Notes: generated from the sequence alone by a model not told the origin. Counted from the first letter of the stretch, positions 15,597-24,502 are shown. The stretch: 64,000 nucleotides of DNA from Ktedonobacter racemifer DSM 44963 (GCF_000178855.1 NZ_ADVG01000003.1:682001-746000); one strand, 5' to 3'. Program-made: numbers and translations.

Positions 15597-16454
15597 ATGT
15601 TTCGTTGCCTCAATACGGGTGCATTGTCATTATCTGTGCATGTTGAGGAAGCACTGGGACTAGCGTCTCGCCATGGTTTCGCGGGCCTGGATCTTCCTAT
15701 CGGTGAATTGTTTCGACTCGCGGAAGCATCATCTGTGCAAGAGGTAAAGGATCTCTTTCATTCGACAGGAGTGTGTGCTGGGAGTTGGGCACCACCGGTT
15801 GATTATTATGGGGACGAAGCGTCGTATCGTGCTGGATTAGAGCTACTCCCAGCATACGCGAAGTTCGCTCAGGAACTGGGGAGTCCCCGGTGCTGTACCT
15901 GGGTTAAGCCTTTCTCGGATACACTAGAGTATGAAGCCAACCTGGAATTCCATATACAACGCTTGCGGCCAATTGCGCGCATCCTTGCTGATTATGGCTG
16001 CCGCTTCGGGTTGGAATTTGTTGGGGCGAAGACATTTCGGGCCGGTCATCGCTATGAATTTATCTCTACACTTCAGGGGGTTTTAGACCTTGGTGAACGC
16101 ATCGCCACAGGGAATGTAGGACTACTGCTTGACAGCTTCCATTGGTATACCTCGCATGGTTCATCTGAAGATCTCACATATTTAAGCATTGATCAGGTGG
16201 TCTCTGTTCACTTGAATGATGCCCCTGATCATAGGAGCGTTGATGAACAGATAGATAATCAGCGCCTTCTACCAGGCACAAGTGGAAAGATCAATATCGC
16301 TGATTTCCTTCAAGTGTTGAAGCGTATGCACTATGAAGGTCCTGTTGTCGTTGAGCCATTTAATGCTGAATTGGCGAAGTTGCCTGCCGATGAGAGAGTG
16401 GACGCCGTCAAACAAAGCCTGGACAAGGTATGGGCGCTGGCTGGCCTCGCGTAA
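15597..16454 (+). CDS. Sugar phosphate isomerase/epimerase-type TIM-barrel protein
   Basis: A 285-residue protein of the xylose-isomerase-like TIM-barrel (AP endonuclease 2) superfamily. Landmarks are HGFAGLDLPIGE near residue 30, GCRFGLEFVGAKTF with a metal-binding Glu near 140, GNVGLLLDSFHWY near 175, SVHLNDAPDH near 205 and GPVVVEPFNAEL near 245. These carry the usual Glu/Asp/His metal ligands. Members interconvert or dehydrate sugars and inositols; the substrate here is unknown. The ATG at 15597 has AGGAGG; the frame is open further upstream without support. It converges on the XRE gene. Confidence 0.8.
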   Translation: MFRCLNTGALSLSVHVEEALGLASRHGFAGLDLPIGELFRLAEASSVQEVKDLFHSTGVCAGSWAPPVDYYGDEASYRAGLELLPAYAKFAQELGSPRCCTWVKPFSDTLEYEANLEFHIQRLRPIARILADYGCRFGLEFVGAKTFRAGHRYEFISTLQGVLDLGERIATGNVGLLLDSFHWYTSHGSSEDLTYLSIDQVVSVHLNDAPDHRSVDEQIDNQRLLPGTSGKINIADFLQVLKRMHYEGPVVVEPFNAELAKLPADERVDAVKQSLDKVWALAGLA

Positions 16455-16476
16455 GCCACGAGGAATAGAGCCGACA

Positions 16477-17337
16477 TCAATACATAACATTCTCAGCTAC
16501 CTTCATATCCATCAACTGCTGTAACTTCGCTAGCGTATCCGTTTCGGGCAGCGGTGTATAGATCATGATTTTGAGTTCGGGCGTGGTAGGCACCTGTAAG
16601 GTTGTATGCTCAAACATCAGGCGTCCTACAAGCGGATGCTCTATGCCTTTCTGTGCATCGGCTCTACCGCGTACCTCGTGACGGGGCCACCATGCGCGAA
16701 ACTCAGGGCTTACGCGCTGTAAGTCGGTGATCAAGCATTTGAACCATTCTTCATCGGCATAATACGCACTATCAGCACGAAATTCCGCCAGCACTTTCTG
16801 CGCTACCTGCTCCCACTTAGGGTTGTATATATGAAGACTCATCGGATCAGCAAAAATACGCCAGACAGCATTATATTCATATGGCGGCACCGACCTCGAC
16901 AGCAAAAAGACATCCTCAGCAGTGGCGTTCCAGGCGAGATAATTCCAACGACGACCAATGACGAAGGCCGGAGTAGGATTGAGCGAGTCAAGCACACGGC
17001 GTAATGCAGGGCTTACCTGTTCATGAGATGCGTGCGTATCGACGAGGTGTTGCTGATCGGCAAGTAAGAAAAGATGGTGCCGTTCGGCGAGCGTGAGTTG
17101 TAACGCATCAGCAATGCTATGTAGCACCTCGCTTGAAGGGTGAATATCGCGTCCTTGCTCCAACAGGGTATACCAGGAAACGCCCACATTCGCTAGCTGC
17201 GCCACCTCTTCGCGCCGCAATCCTGGGGTGCGCCGCCTCCCACCACGTATCAACCCGACCTGTTCAGGCGAGAGGCGCGTACGCCGAGTGCGTAGAAAAT
17301 CCGCCAGGTCCTGTCTGCGTTGTTCGTCGCCCATCAT
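16477..17337 (-). CDS. XRE-type regulator with MmyB-like ligand-binding domain
   Basis: A 286-residue protein. Residues 8-75 form an XRE helix-turn-helix (LADFLRTRRTRLSPEQVGLI, TPGLRREEVAQLANVGVSWY). The C-terminal half has the MmyB-like pattern (LNPTPAFVIGRRWNYLAWNA, FADP, FRADSAYY, then HPLVGRLMFEH and PELKIMIYTP). Such proteins regulate divergent or adjacent short-chain or aldo/keto reductase genes, and here an aldo/keto reductase gene is divergent. An AAGGAG lies 8 nt before the first of two ATGs. Confidence 0.88.
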   Translation of the reverse strand: MMGDEQRRQDLADFLRTRRTRLSPEQVGLIRGGRRRTPGLRREEVAQLANVGVSWYTLLEQGRDIHPSSEVLHSIADALQLTLAERHHLFLLADQQHLVDTHASHEQVSPALRRVLDSLNPTPAFVIGRRWNYLAWNATAEDVFLLSRSVPPYEYNAVWRIFADPMSLHIYNPKWEQVAQKVLAEFRADSAYYADEEWFKCLITDLQRVSPEFRAWWPRHEVRGRADAQKGIEHPLVGRLMFEHTTLQVPTTPELKIMIYTPLPETDTLAKLQQLMDMKVAENVMY

Positions 17338-17424
17338 CCTCTTCGCTCCTTATCCTGCTAGTCTCAATCATATGATAAAGCGGCTCTGGTTATACGATAG
17401 CCATCATGTCATACTCCTCAGTGT

Positions 17425-17439
17425 ATCACACATCGTGAT
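17425..17439. promoter_or_regulatory. Operator-like inverted repeat in the XRE/aldo-keto reductase divergent region
   Basis: ATCAC-ACATC-GTGAT is a 5-bp-arm perfect inverted repeat 37 bp before the reductase start, within the 138-bp divergent intergenic region. It is a candidate site for the XRE regulator. Confidence 0.35.
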
Positions 17440-17475
17440 TGTCATCGTTTCAACGAGAGAAAGAGGAAATTTTCT

Positions 17476-18372
17476 ATGGTATCGCATTCAGCGAATAAAC
17501 ATAGTAATCTGCCAGCCACAGCCGCAGGAACATTCACCATGGCCGAGGATCTGACGGTTACCCGCATGGGGTACGGCGCGATGCAGTTGGCTGGCCCGCA
17601 CGTGTTCGGCCCACCCGCCGACCGCGACGCTGCCGTGGCTGTACTGCGCGAGGCAGTGGCGCTGGGTATCACGCACATCGACACGGCCGACTTCTATGGC
17701 CCGCACGTCACCAACCAGATCATCAAGGAAGCCCTGCACCCCTATCCCGACTCGTTGCACATCGTCACCAAGGTCGGAGCGTTGCGAGACGCCGAGGGGA
17801 ACTGGCCGCAGGCGCTAGCTCCCGAGCAGCTACGCCAGGCCGTATTCGACAATCTAGACCACCTCGGACTAGACGCACTCGACGTCGTCAACCTGCGCGT
17901 TGGGGGGCTTGACAGACCCACTCCTGGCTCGATCGCCGAACCGTTCACGGTGCTCGCGCAACTGCAGCAAGAAGGACTGATCAAGCACCTCGGTCTCAGC
18001 ACCGTGACCGCCGAGCAGATCGCCGAGGCCCAGTCCATCGCGCCGATTGTGTGCGTGCAGAACTTCTACAATATCGCCAACCGGGCCGACGATGAGCTGA
18101 TCGACTCCCTCGCCGCACAGAGTATCGCCTACGTGCCCTACTTCCCGCTCGGTGGCTTCTCCCCTCTTCAGTCCGACAAGCTGAGATCAGTCGCCACCCG
18201 TCTCAACGCCACACCGATGGCCGTCGCGCTGGCGTGGCTGCTACAGCGCTCACCGAACATTCTGCTTATCCCAGGGACCTCATCCGTCGCGCATCTGCGC
18301 GACAATGTCACCGGTGCCATGCTGACCCTTTCTAAGGACGAGTTGACCGAGCTGAACAGCGTTGCCTCATGA
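17476..18372 (+). CDS. Aldo/keto reductase
   Basis: A 298-residue NADPH-dependent aldo/keto reductase of the YdbC/oxidoreductase type. It shows RMGYGAMQLAGPHVFG at the N-terminus, THIDTADFYGPHVTN with the catalytic Asp and Tyr, HIVTKVG with the catalytic Lys, VQNFYNIANR, and the C-terminal cofactor loop LIPGTSSVAHLRDN. AGAGGAAA lies before the ATG. Codon use is more GC-rich (many C/G-ending codons) than that of its neighbours, suggesting acquisition from a high-GC donor such as an actinomycete. Its stop overlaps the ATG of a broken dehydrogenase gene. Confidence 0.88.
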   Translation: MVSHSANKHSNLPATAAGTFTMAEDLTVTRMGYGAMQLAGPHVFGPPADRDAAVAVLREAVALGITHIDTADFYGPHVTNQIIKEALHPYPDSLHIVTKVGALRDAEGNWPQALAPEQLRQAVFDNLDHLGLDALDVVNLRVGGLDRPTPGSIAEPFTVLAQLQQEGLIKHLGLSTVTAEQIAEAQSIAPIVCVQNFYNIANRADDELIDSLAAQSIAYVPYFPLGGFSPLQSDKLRSVATRLNATPMAVALAWLLQRSPNILLIPGTSSVAHLRDNVTGAMLTLSKDELTELNSVAS

Positions 18373-18455
18373 GCACGACCACCGTGAAACCTGCGATCGG
18401 GTTCATCGGCCTGGGCGACCAGGGACTCCCTATGGCAACCGCCATCATGGGTGAG
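18369..18455 (+). pseudogene. Truncated NADP-binding dehydrogenase (6PGDH / 3-hydroxyisobutyrate type)
   Basis: An ATG overlapping the aldo/keto reductase stop (ATGA) begins MSTTTVKPA, then IGFIGLGDQGLPMATAIM. This is the Rossmann-fold start of a 3-hydroxyisobutyrate- or 6-phosphogluconate-dehydrogenase-like protein. Homology ends after about 27 residues and runs into a hairpin-rich sequence. The remaining 260 or so residues are missing. It shares the GC-rich composition of the preceding gene, so the pair probably arrived together and the second gene was cut on arrival. Confidence 0.6.
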
Positions 18456-18471
18456 GGCTCTCACTTTCCAA

Positions 18472-18546
18472 CCACCCGCCAGCAGATGGCGGGTGGTGTC
18501 ACCGCATCGCCTGAAACGCTTGGAGAGAGCGTGTATTTCAGGCGAT
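18472..18546. repeat. Two adjacent hairpins at the truncation point
   Basis: CCACCCGCCA (18472-18481) pairs with 18487-18496, and ATCGCCTGAAA (18506-18516) pairs with 18536-18546, with a nested CGCT/AGCG pair. They follow directly on the truncated dehydrogenase and may be a terminator pair or the end of the inserted segment. Confidence 0.45.
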
Positions 18547-18658
18547 GGTTGTTGGATCTGGTGGGTGCTTGCCCTGGTTTCCCTATTCATCGGCAGATCC
18601 GGTGAGGACTTGACGAAAGAGGCAAGACCGAAAGAGGCATTGTTAGAAAACCCTACTC

Positions 18659-19444
18659 TCAAGCCATGCAAACAGTGATTCCCATTTCTTGTAAGTGCAT
18701 CACCACATCGGTGGGAGCGTCGCGATCAGTGACCAGCGTCTGCATAGTTGTTATTGGCGTGATCGAATGGAGTGCGACTTTGCCAATTTTCGTGTGGTCT
18801 GCGAGGATGATGGTTTGTTGCGCGCGCTGCATCGTCAGGCGGTGTGTCAGGGTTTCCAGTTGATTGGGGCCCGTCAGCCCATAAACGGGGTGCAGGCCAG
18901 TAACACCGAGAAAGGCCTTCTCCACATAGATCTGACTCAAGCTCTGCTCAGCAAGAGGGCCAACCAGAGCAAAGAATTCGTCCAGCTGTAAACCGCCGGT
19001 CAATGTTAGCGTAATTCCCTTTGTGCCCGCCAGTTCCATGGCGATATTGACAGCATTCGTCACTACCGTCAATGGTTGGATCTGGGTGTGACGGATAGCG
19101 CGTGCCAGGTAGGTCGTTGTGGTGCCTGGAGAAAGCGCAATGGTATCACCTGGTTGAATCAAATGTAGGGCTGCTTGCGCGATTCGCGTCTTCTCTTCGA
19201 CCTGTCTACTCATATTCGTTTGAAACGTAAGCTCATGGCCATAAGCGCTATAGGACAACATGTCGATGAGAACAGCACCTCCGTGAACGCGGCGAAGCAG
19301 GTTCTGCTTTTCCAGGCGCTCTAAATCACGCCGGATCGTAGAGGTGTTTACCTCTAGTTGACAACTCAACTCTTCTGCATCAACTCGTCCAAGACGACGT
19401 AATTCCTGTAAGATAAATTCGGCTCGCTTTGCTCCGTTGGTCAT
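18659..19444 (-). CDS. DeoR-family repressor, probably of the galactose operon
   Basis: A 261-residue DeoR protein. The N-terminal helix-turn-helix is LGRVDAEELSCQLEVNTSTI, then RRDLERLEKQNLLRRVHGGA. The C-terminal DeoRC sensor domain (DTIALSPGTTTTYLARAI; AFLGVTGLHPVYGLT; ILADHTKIGKVALHSI) resembles sugar-phosphate isomerases and binds phosphorylated sugars. The preferred ATG at 19442-19444 has GAGGGA upstream; the frame continues to 19507. It is divergent from galE, so a galactose-pathway sugar phosphate is the likely inducer (inference). Confidence 0.88.
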   Translation of the reverse strand: MTNGAKRAEFILQELRRLGRVDAEELSCQLEVNTSTIRRDLERLEKQNLLRRVHGGAVLIDMLSYSAYGHELTFQTNMSRQVEEKTRIAQAALHLIQPGDTIALSPGTTTTYLARAIRHTQIQPLTVVTNAVNIAMELAGTKGITLTLTGGLQLDEFFALVGPLAEQSLSQIYVEKAFLGVTGLHPVYGLTGPNQLETLTHRLTMQRAQQTIILADHTKIGKVALHSITPITTMQTLVTDRDAPTDVVMHLQEMGITVCMA

Positions 19445-19555
19445 GTTCCCTCTCGTGGTGCACATTCTCAGTGGGGCCATTATAGGTCTCCCTTGACCAC
19501 AAGTCAAGATTCACGCATATTTTGTAGTAATTCTTCTAAAATCGCGCAATATTTT

Positions 19556-19598
19556 TGCACGAATGTGCATTGACAGTGACTAATTGACGCATTATACT
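19556..19598 (+). promoter_or_regulatory. Galactose operon promoter with DeoR operator candidate
   Basis: TTGACA (19570-19575) and TATACT (19593-19598) are 17 bp apart, a near-ideal sigma70 promoter. An inverted repeat TGCAC-GAAT-GTGCA (19556-19569) abuts the -35 box. The adjacent divergent DeoR gene makes this the obvious operator candidate. Confidence 0.65.
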
Positions 19599-19654
19599 GG
19601 GAACAGAACGATATGATCACATCTTTAAAGTAGAAAATGGAGCTTAGATCTTCT

Positions 19655-20638
19655 ATGAAAGTGTTAGTCACTGGTGGCACCGGCTATATTGGCTCACATA
19701 CAGTGCGAGAACTAACAGCCCGCGGCTATGATGTGGTGGTGATTGATACGCTGGAGAGAAGTAGCAGGCAGACAATTGGTTCACTCCCCTTCTATCAAGG
19801 AAGTATTACCGATGATGCGTTTCTTGAGCGCGTCTTTGCACAGGAGAAGCCCGGCGCAGTTATTCACTTTGCCGCCTACAAAGCGCCGGGTGAGTCGATG
19901 CTCGAGCCAGAAAAATATTTTCGTACCAACGTTGGCGGGAGCATCTCGCTGCTCGAAACAATGGCTCGCCATCAGGTGCGCTTCATTGTGTTTTCGTCCA
20001 GTTGCTCTGTCTTTGGTACCCCTACGCAACTGCCCGTCACGGAAAATGCCCCGTTCAGCCCAGAGAGTGTGTATGGCGAGACGAAGCTGATGGGCGAGAC
20101 CTTGCTCAGGTGGTTTGAGAAAACGCGAGGCATTCGCTATGCGGCGCTGCGCTATTTTAATGCATCAGGCGCCTCGCTCGACAATGTAATTGGAGAAGAC
20201 TGGGACCGCACACAGAATCTGATTCCCCTGGTAATGAAGGCGGCGCTGGGTGTTACCCCATCGATCAAGGTGTTTGGCACTGATTATCCTACTGCGGATG
20301 GGACGGCTGTGCGTGACTATATTCACGTGGTGGACCTGGCGATTGCGCATGTGAAAGCGCTTGAGTATATCCAGCGGACCAATACCAGCGAGGCCTATAA
20401 TCTGGGAACGGGCGTGGGCAATTCGGTCCAGGAGGTGATCAATGCAGCCAAGCGTATCAGTGGTGTTGACTTCAAGGTAGAATATGTTCCACGCCGCCCT
20501 GGCGATCCTGCGGCAGTCTGGGCTGATTGTCACAAAGCAGAAAGTGAGCTGGACTGGAAGACCCAGTATGATCTGGAAGTCATTCTGCAAACGGCCTGGA
20601 GGTGGCACAGCACGCATGTGCAGGGTTTTCGTAACTGA
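19655..20638 (+). CDS. galE: UDP-glucose 4-epimerase
   Basis: Interconverts UDP-galactose and UDP-glucose (Leloir pathway). The extended short-chain dehydrogenase fold is clear: MKVLVTGGTGYIGSHTVREL binds NAD, VIHFAAYKAPGESM follows, the catalytic Ser is in FSSSCSVFG and the catalytic Tyr-X3-Lys is in SPESVYGETKLMGE. PTADGTAVRDYIHVVDLA is the family signature. The frame starts at an ATG at 19637, but the protein begins naturally at MKVLV (19655), 12 nt after a GGAG; either is possible. First gene of a four-gene operon. Confidence 0.93.
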   Translation: MKVLVTGGTGYIGSHTVRELTARGYDVVVIDTLERSSRQTIGSLPFYQGSITDDAFLERVFAQEKPGAVIHFAAYKAPGESMLEPEKYFRTNVGGSISLLETMARHQVRFIVFSSSCSVFGTPTQLPVTENAPFSPESVYGETKLMGETLLRWFEKTRGIRYAALRYFNASGASLDNVIGEDWDRTQNLIPLVMKAALGVTPSIKVFGTDYPTADGTAVRDYIHVVDLAIAHVKALEYIQRTNTSEAYNLGTGVGNSVQEVINAAKRISGVDFKVEYVPRRPGDPAAVWADCHKAESELDWKTQYDLEVILQTAWRWHSTHVQGFRN

Positions 20639-20743
20639 GCACATGCCACCTTCAGAGACCAGGGGGCATCCCAACCACTATCCAGAAGACATTGCCTGAG
20701 ATATTCGGTAGAGCGTTCCTTCTCATTATGTATGGAGTATGCT

Positions 20744-21814
20744 ATGACACTACCCCCAACAGCGCACCAGACAGAAGCTATCTGGGAAGAGCGCTGGCAT
20801 CCACTACGTGAGGAGTGGGTGGTTATCGCCGCCCATCGGCAAAATCGTCCCTGGATTGGCGCAACGGTCGAAAACACAGCCGCCTCTGTCCCATCCTATC
20901 TTGCAGATTGCTATCTCTGTCCCGGCAACCAGCGTATCAGTGGTCAGAGCAATCCGCATTATGAACGGACGTTTGTATTTGATAACGATCATCCCTGTGT
21001 TGGTCAGGATGCGCCCGACGAATTGACTATTCCTGCACCCCCTAACCGCGTACGCCGCGCCCAGGGACATGCACGGGTAATCTGTTATAGTCCATTACAT
21101 AATTTGACGCTTGCCGAGATGCCCCTTGCTCATATCACTGAAGTGGTCCAGGTCTGGCAACAACAAACGCTGGATTTGGGCAAGCGCGATGATGTGAAGC
21201 ACGTGCTCTGCTTTGAGAATAAGGGCGAGGTGGTTGGAGTCTCCAATCCACATCCACATGGCCAGATCTATGCAACCAACTTTGTGTTTAAGACAATTGA
21301 GCAAGAATTGCAAGCCTCGCAACGCTACCTGAATGAGACCGGGCGTAGCCTCTTTGCGGATATCATTGCCGCTGAGCAGACCGATGGTCGGCGTATTCTT
21401 TTTGAAGATGAGTATAGCATTGCGTTTGTCCCCTATTTTGCTCGTTATGCGTATGAAGTTTATCTCGCACCAAAGAGAGGCGTTCCACATATTCACGCCT
21501 TGACCGACGCGGAAACGGCTTCTTTGGCACAGGCACTCAAGCAGGTGACGGTGCGTTTTGATAACCTCTGGCAGATGCCCTTTCCCTACGTGATGCCGTT
21601 GCACCAGGCCCCCTGTGATGGTGGAGACTATCGCGCCTATCACTTCTTCATTGCCTTTCACCCACCCTTGCGACGCCCAAATGTGCTCAAATATCTAGCT
21701 GGCCCTGAAATCGGAGGTGGAAATTTCATCAGCGACACGTCCCCGGAGGCGAAAGCCGCTGAACTGTTGGCTCTACCAACGACGCATTATCGAGAGTTGC
21801 GAGGTGTGAAATGA
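20744..21814 (+). CDS. galT: Galactose-1-phosphate uridylyltransferase
   Basis: Exchanges UMP between UDP-glucose and galactose-1-phosphate. The active-site motif is SNPHPHGQIY, in which the second His of HPH is the uridylylated nucleophile (about residue 170). The N-terminal zinc-site region DCYLCPGN and the C-terminal HIHALTDAE segment fit the GalT fold. I choose the ATG at 20744 (MTLPPTAHQ), which has a GGAG 8 nt upstream; an in-frame ATG lies 12 nt earlier. Its stop overlaps the start of the next gene (ATGA). Confidence 0.93.
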   Translation: MTLPPTAHQTEAIWEERWHPLREEWVVIAAHRQNRPWIGATVENTAASVPSYLADCYLCPGNQRISGQSNPHYERTFVFDNDHPCVGQDAPDELTIPAPPNRVRRAQGHARVICYSPLHNLTLAEMPLAHITEVVQVWQQQTLDLGKRDDVKHVLCFENKGEVVGVSNPHPHGQIYATNFVFKTIEQELQASQRYLNETGRSLFADIIAAEQTDGRRILFEDEYSIAFVPYFARYAYEVYLAPKRGVPHIHALTDAETASLAQALKQVTVRFDNLWQMPFPYVMPLHQAPCDGGDYRAYHFFIAFHPPLRRPNVLKYLAGPEIGGGNFISDTSPEAKAAELLALPTTHYRELRGVK

Positions 21815-22851
21815 TCGCAAATGCAGCCAGGCTCCTGGCCCAGTTACGCACTATCCATGCCGCCATTCGTGACGCGGTGGTGACTGTTTGCGAGCAACAG
21901 GCCATTGAGCAACTCTCGCTGGTGGTGGCGGAACAGGCCGGTGATACCATTTTCGCCATTGATCGCATCTCTGAAGAGGTCTTGATCGAACATTTCAGCG
22001 TCCTGTCCCAGGAACGCTCATTTGTGTTAATCGCAGAAGGCCTGGGTGAGGATGGAATCATGACTTTTCCTGCGGGAACTGCGCCTGACGAGGCAGAGTT
22101 ACGTATCATTATCGACCCCATTGATGGGACACGAGGGTTGATGTATCAGAAACGTGCGGCCTGGATTTTAACAGGGGTGGCTCCTAATCGTGGTCCCCGG
22201 ACCGGTCTCCACGATATCGAGATAGCGCTTCAGACAGAGATCCCGCTGGTCAAGCAGCACCTGAGCGATACGCTCTGGGCTATTGCGGGCCAGGGCGCGC
22301 ATGGCGAGCGCGTGAACCGCATAACAGGCGAGCACTCTCCGCTGCAGATCCAGCCATCACAGGCTACAACGATCGCCAATGGGTATGGTAGCATCGCGCG
22401 TTTCTTCCCAGGTGGCCGCGCCGAACTGGCAGAGATTGAGGATACGGTGATTGATCGTATCCTTGGTCCAGGAAGCGAGGGGAGGGCGCGCACCTTTGAA
22501 GATCAGTACATTGCATCGGGTGGCCAGCTCTACGAATTATTGGTGGGGCACGATCGCTGGATCGCGGACCTGCGCCCCGGCATTGATGCCCAGATGCGCG
22601 CTCGGGGGCAGATTTTTGGCTTATGCGGCCATCCGTATGATCTCTGCACCGAGTTGATTGCGCGTGAGGCGGGGGTCATCGTGACCGACGAGAATGGAGA
22701 ACTGCTTTCAGCGCTACTCGATGTGACCTCCAACGTCACCTGGATCGGCTATGCCAACCAGGCTATTCAGCAGCAGGTCGCTCCAGTGTTACACGACGCG
22801 CTGCGCCAGCGAGGGCTTTTCACCTCTCAAACAACAAAGGAATACACATAA
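21811..22851 (+). CDS. Inositol-monophosphatase-family phosphatase in the gal operon
   Basis: A 346-residue Mg-dependent sugar phosphatase-fold protein. The metal-binding motif IIIDPIDGTRGLMYQKRAAW (about residues 103-122) is the IMPase WATIDPIDGT-type signature, and FVLIAEGLGEDG upstream carries the first conserved Glu. The second family motif is degenerate (CGHPYDLCTELIAREAGVIVT). It overlaps galT by 4 nt and galK by 1 nt, so it is translated as part of the operon. IMPases can hydrolyse galactose-1-phosphate, which would counterbalance the kinase and prevent toxic build-up; this is inference. Confidence 0.75.
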   Translation: MIANAARLLAQLRTIHAAIRDAVVTVCEQQAIEQLSLVVAEQAGDTIFAIDRISEEVLIEHFSVLSQERSFVLIAEGLGEDGIMTFPAGTAPDEAELRIIIDPIDGTRGLMYQKRAAWILTGVAPNRGPRTGLHDIEIALQTEIPLVKQHLSDTLWAIAGQGAHGERVNRITGEHSPLQIQPSQATTIANGYGSIARFFPGGRAELAEIEDTVIDRILGPGSEGRARTFEDQYIASGGQLYELLVGHDRWIADLRPGIDAQMRARGQIFGLCGHPYDLCTELIAREAGVIVTDENGELLSALLDVTSNVTWIGYANQAIQQQVAPVLHDALRQRGLFTSQTTKEYT

Positions 22852-24275
22852 TGTGGCGATTTACACACTTGCCAGGGTCGACACGGGCGGACGCCGAACG
22901 CTTTCTGTCGAACCTGAACAATCAGACTGATTTTTTCTCTCCCCAGCAATCAGTAGTGGTGGCGCGCGCGCCTGGTCGCCTGGATCTGATGGGCGGAATC
23001 GCCGATTATTCGGGCGCGCTCGTCCTGGAGTTGCCGCTTGCCGCCGCCACCTGGGCCGCAGTCCAGTTCAGCGATGAGTCAGCAATCACGCTCCGGAGTA
23101 CAGGGGTTGAGGATCCACCGCAGGTGACGATAGAACTCGCCGAACTCGCCAGGCTGGATTATGCCGCGGCACACACCCTCCTCACTCGTGATCCCGAGCG
23201 TTCCTGGGCAGCCTATGTCGCTGGGTGTCTGATTGTTTTACAACGTGAGTGTGGGTTGATATTGGAGCGTGGCCTGCGTCTCTTTCTCCACTCAAATGTT
23301 CCGGCAGGCAAGGGCGTCAGTTCGTCGGCCGCGCTCGAGGTTGCGACCATGCAGGCGTTATCTACGCTCTATGATCTGCATATCGCTGGTCGTGAGCTGG
23401 CACTTCTCTGCCAGAAAGTGGAAAATCTCGTTGTCGGGGCGCCATGCGGTATTATGGACCAGATGACCTCGGCCTGTGGCGAGCAGGATAGTTTGCTGGC
23501 CCTGCTCTGCCAGCCAGCTGAATTGCAGGAGAGCATCACGCTTCCAAACGAGCTAGAAGTCTGGGGAATTGATTCAGGGATTCGTCATGCCGTGACCGGC
23601 GCAGATTATGGCTCAGTACGCATCGGAGCTTTTATGGGCTACCGCATCATTGCTGACCTGGCTGGTCTGCCAGTCCAGACCCATGGTGAGCGAAGCGTTT
23701 CCATCGAGGACAGTAGATGGCAGGGCTATCTAGCAAATATTTCCCCCTCGCTCTGGGAGAGAGCTTATCGCGATCGTCTTCCACACCAGATCAATGGCGC
23801 AGCCTTTTTGCGTCAGTACCAGGGTTCGACGGATAGCGTGACACGTATCGACCCAGCGCGTACATACGCAGTTCGTCAGCCGACGGCCCACCCAATTTAC
23901 GAGCACCATCGCGTACGCCTCTTCCGCGCCCTACTCGCGCACCCAGTGCTCACTGACGAAGACTGCTACCTGCTCGGCGAGCTGATGTATCAATCACATG
24001 CCAGCTATAGCGCTTGTGGCCTTGGCTCAAACGGAACCGACCGTCTGGTAGAACTGGTGAGTCAGGCCGGACCTACAGCCAATCTCTATGGCGCAAAGAT
24101 TACTGGCGGTGGCAGTGGTGGAACCGTCGCAGTCCTTGCCCGACGCGGCTCACAGGCGCAAATTGAACACATTGCTGCAATGTACGCGCAGGAGACAGGG
24201 TATGCTGTTGAGATTCTGGGAGGCTCTTCTCCCGGAGCAGTTGCCTGGGGATATCAACAACTTGTCGTCGCGTGA
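22851..24275 (+). CDS. galK: Galactokinase-type GHMP kinase
   Basis: A 474-residue GHMP sugar kinase, longer than typical galactokinase (about 390). Motif 1 is RAPGRLDLMGGIADYSG (about residue 40); motif 2 is AGKGVSSSAALEVATM (about 150), binding ATP; motif 3 is KITGGGSGGTVAVLA near the C-terminus. Motif 1 lacks the GEHTDY of classical galactokinases and instead resembles, from memory, plant L-arabinokinase (GGIADYSG). With galE and galT in the same operon the substrate is most likely galactose, but arabinose is possible. The ATG overlaps the previous stop by one base. Confidence 0.78.
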   Translation: MWRFTHLPGSTRADAERFLSNLNNQTDFFSPQQSVVVARAPGRLDLMGGIADYSGALVLELPLAAATWAAVQFSDESAITLRSTGVEDPPQVTIELAELARLDYAAAHTLLTRDPERSWAAYVAGCLIVLQRECGLILERGLRLFLHSNVPAGKGVSSSAALEVATMQALSTLYDLHIAGRELALLCQKVENLVVGAPCGIMDQMTSACGEQDSLLALLCQPAELQESITLPNELEVWGIDSGIRHAVTGADYGSVRIGAFMGYRIIADLAGLPVQTHGERSVSIEDSRWQGYLANISPSLWERAYRDRLPHQINGAAFLRQYQGSTDSVTRIDPARTYAVRQPTAHPIYEHHRVRLFRALLAHPVLTDEDCYLLGELMYQSHASYSACGLGSNGTDRLVELVSQAGPTANLYGAKITGGGSGGTVAVLARRGSQAQIEHIAAMYAQETGYAVEILGGSSPGAVAWGYQQLVVA

Positions 24276-24430
24276 GCTTCGAAGAATAGGGAAGAGGGAC
24301 CTGCCTCTTATCTGTCGATTGGATGCTTCGTACATGCTGTGGTTTTGCTGGAGAGAAACAGTATACTTTTCTTCTGTATCACTATGAGCGGGATGGGTGG
24401 ACACCATTGAGAGCAGGAGGGATACGTTTC

Positions 24431-24502
24431 ATGCTCTTAATATCCAGGAGGAAAGTATGTCAAGGAAGAGACACTTTCGACTACTATCATTTGCCATTGT
24501 AG
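24431..24502 (+). other. Possible 23-codon upstream frame overlapping the GH5 start
   Basis: AGGAGGG at 24415-24421 is followed at 9-nt spacing by ATG 24431, opening a 23-codon frame that ends at 24502 inside the cellulase signal sequence. The GH5 start at 24457 has its own AGGAGG. Two SDs in tandem suggest translational coupling or a leader peptide, but the frame could be fortuitous. Confidence 0.25.

Noticed and set aside
21095..21661. A 188-codon minus-strand frame inside galT
   Set aside because: Antisense shadow; galT is unambiguous on the other strand.
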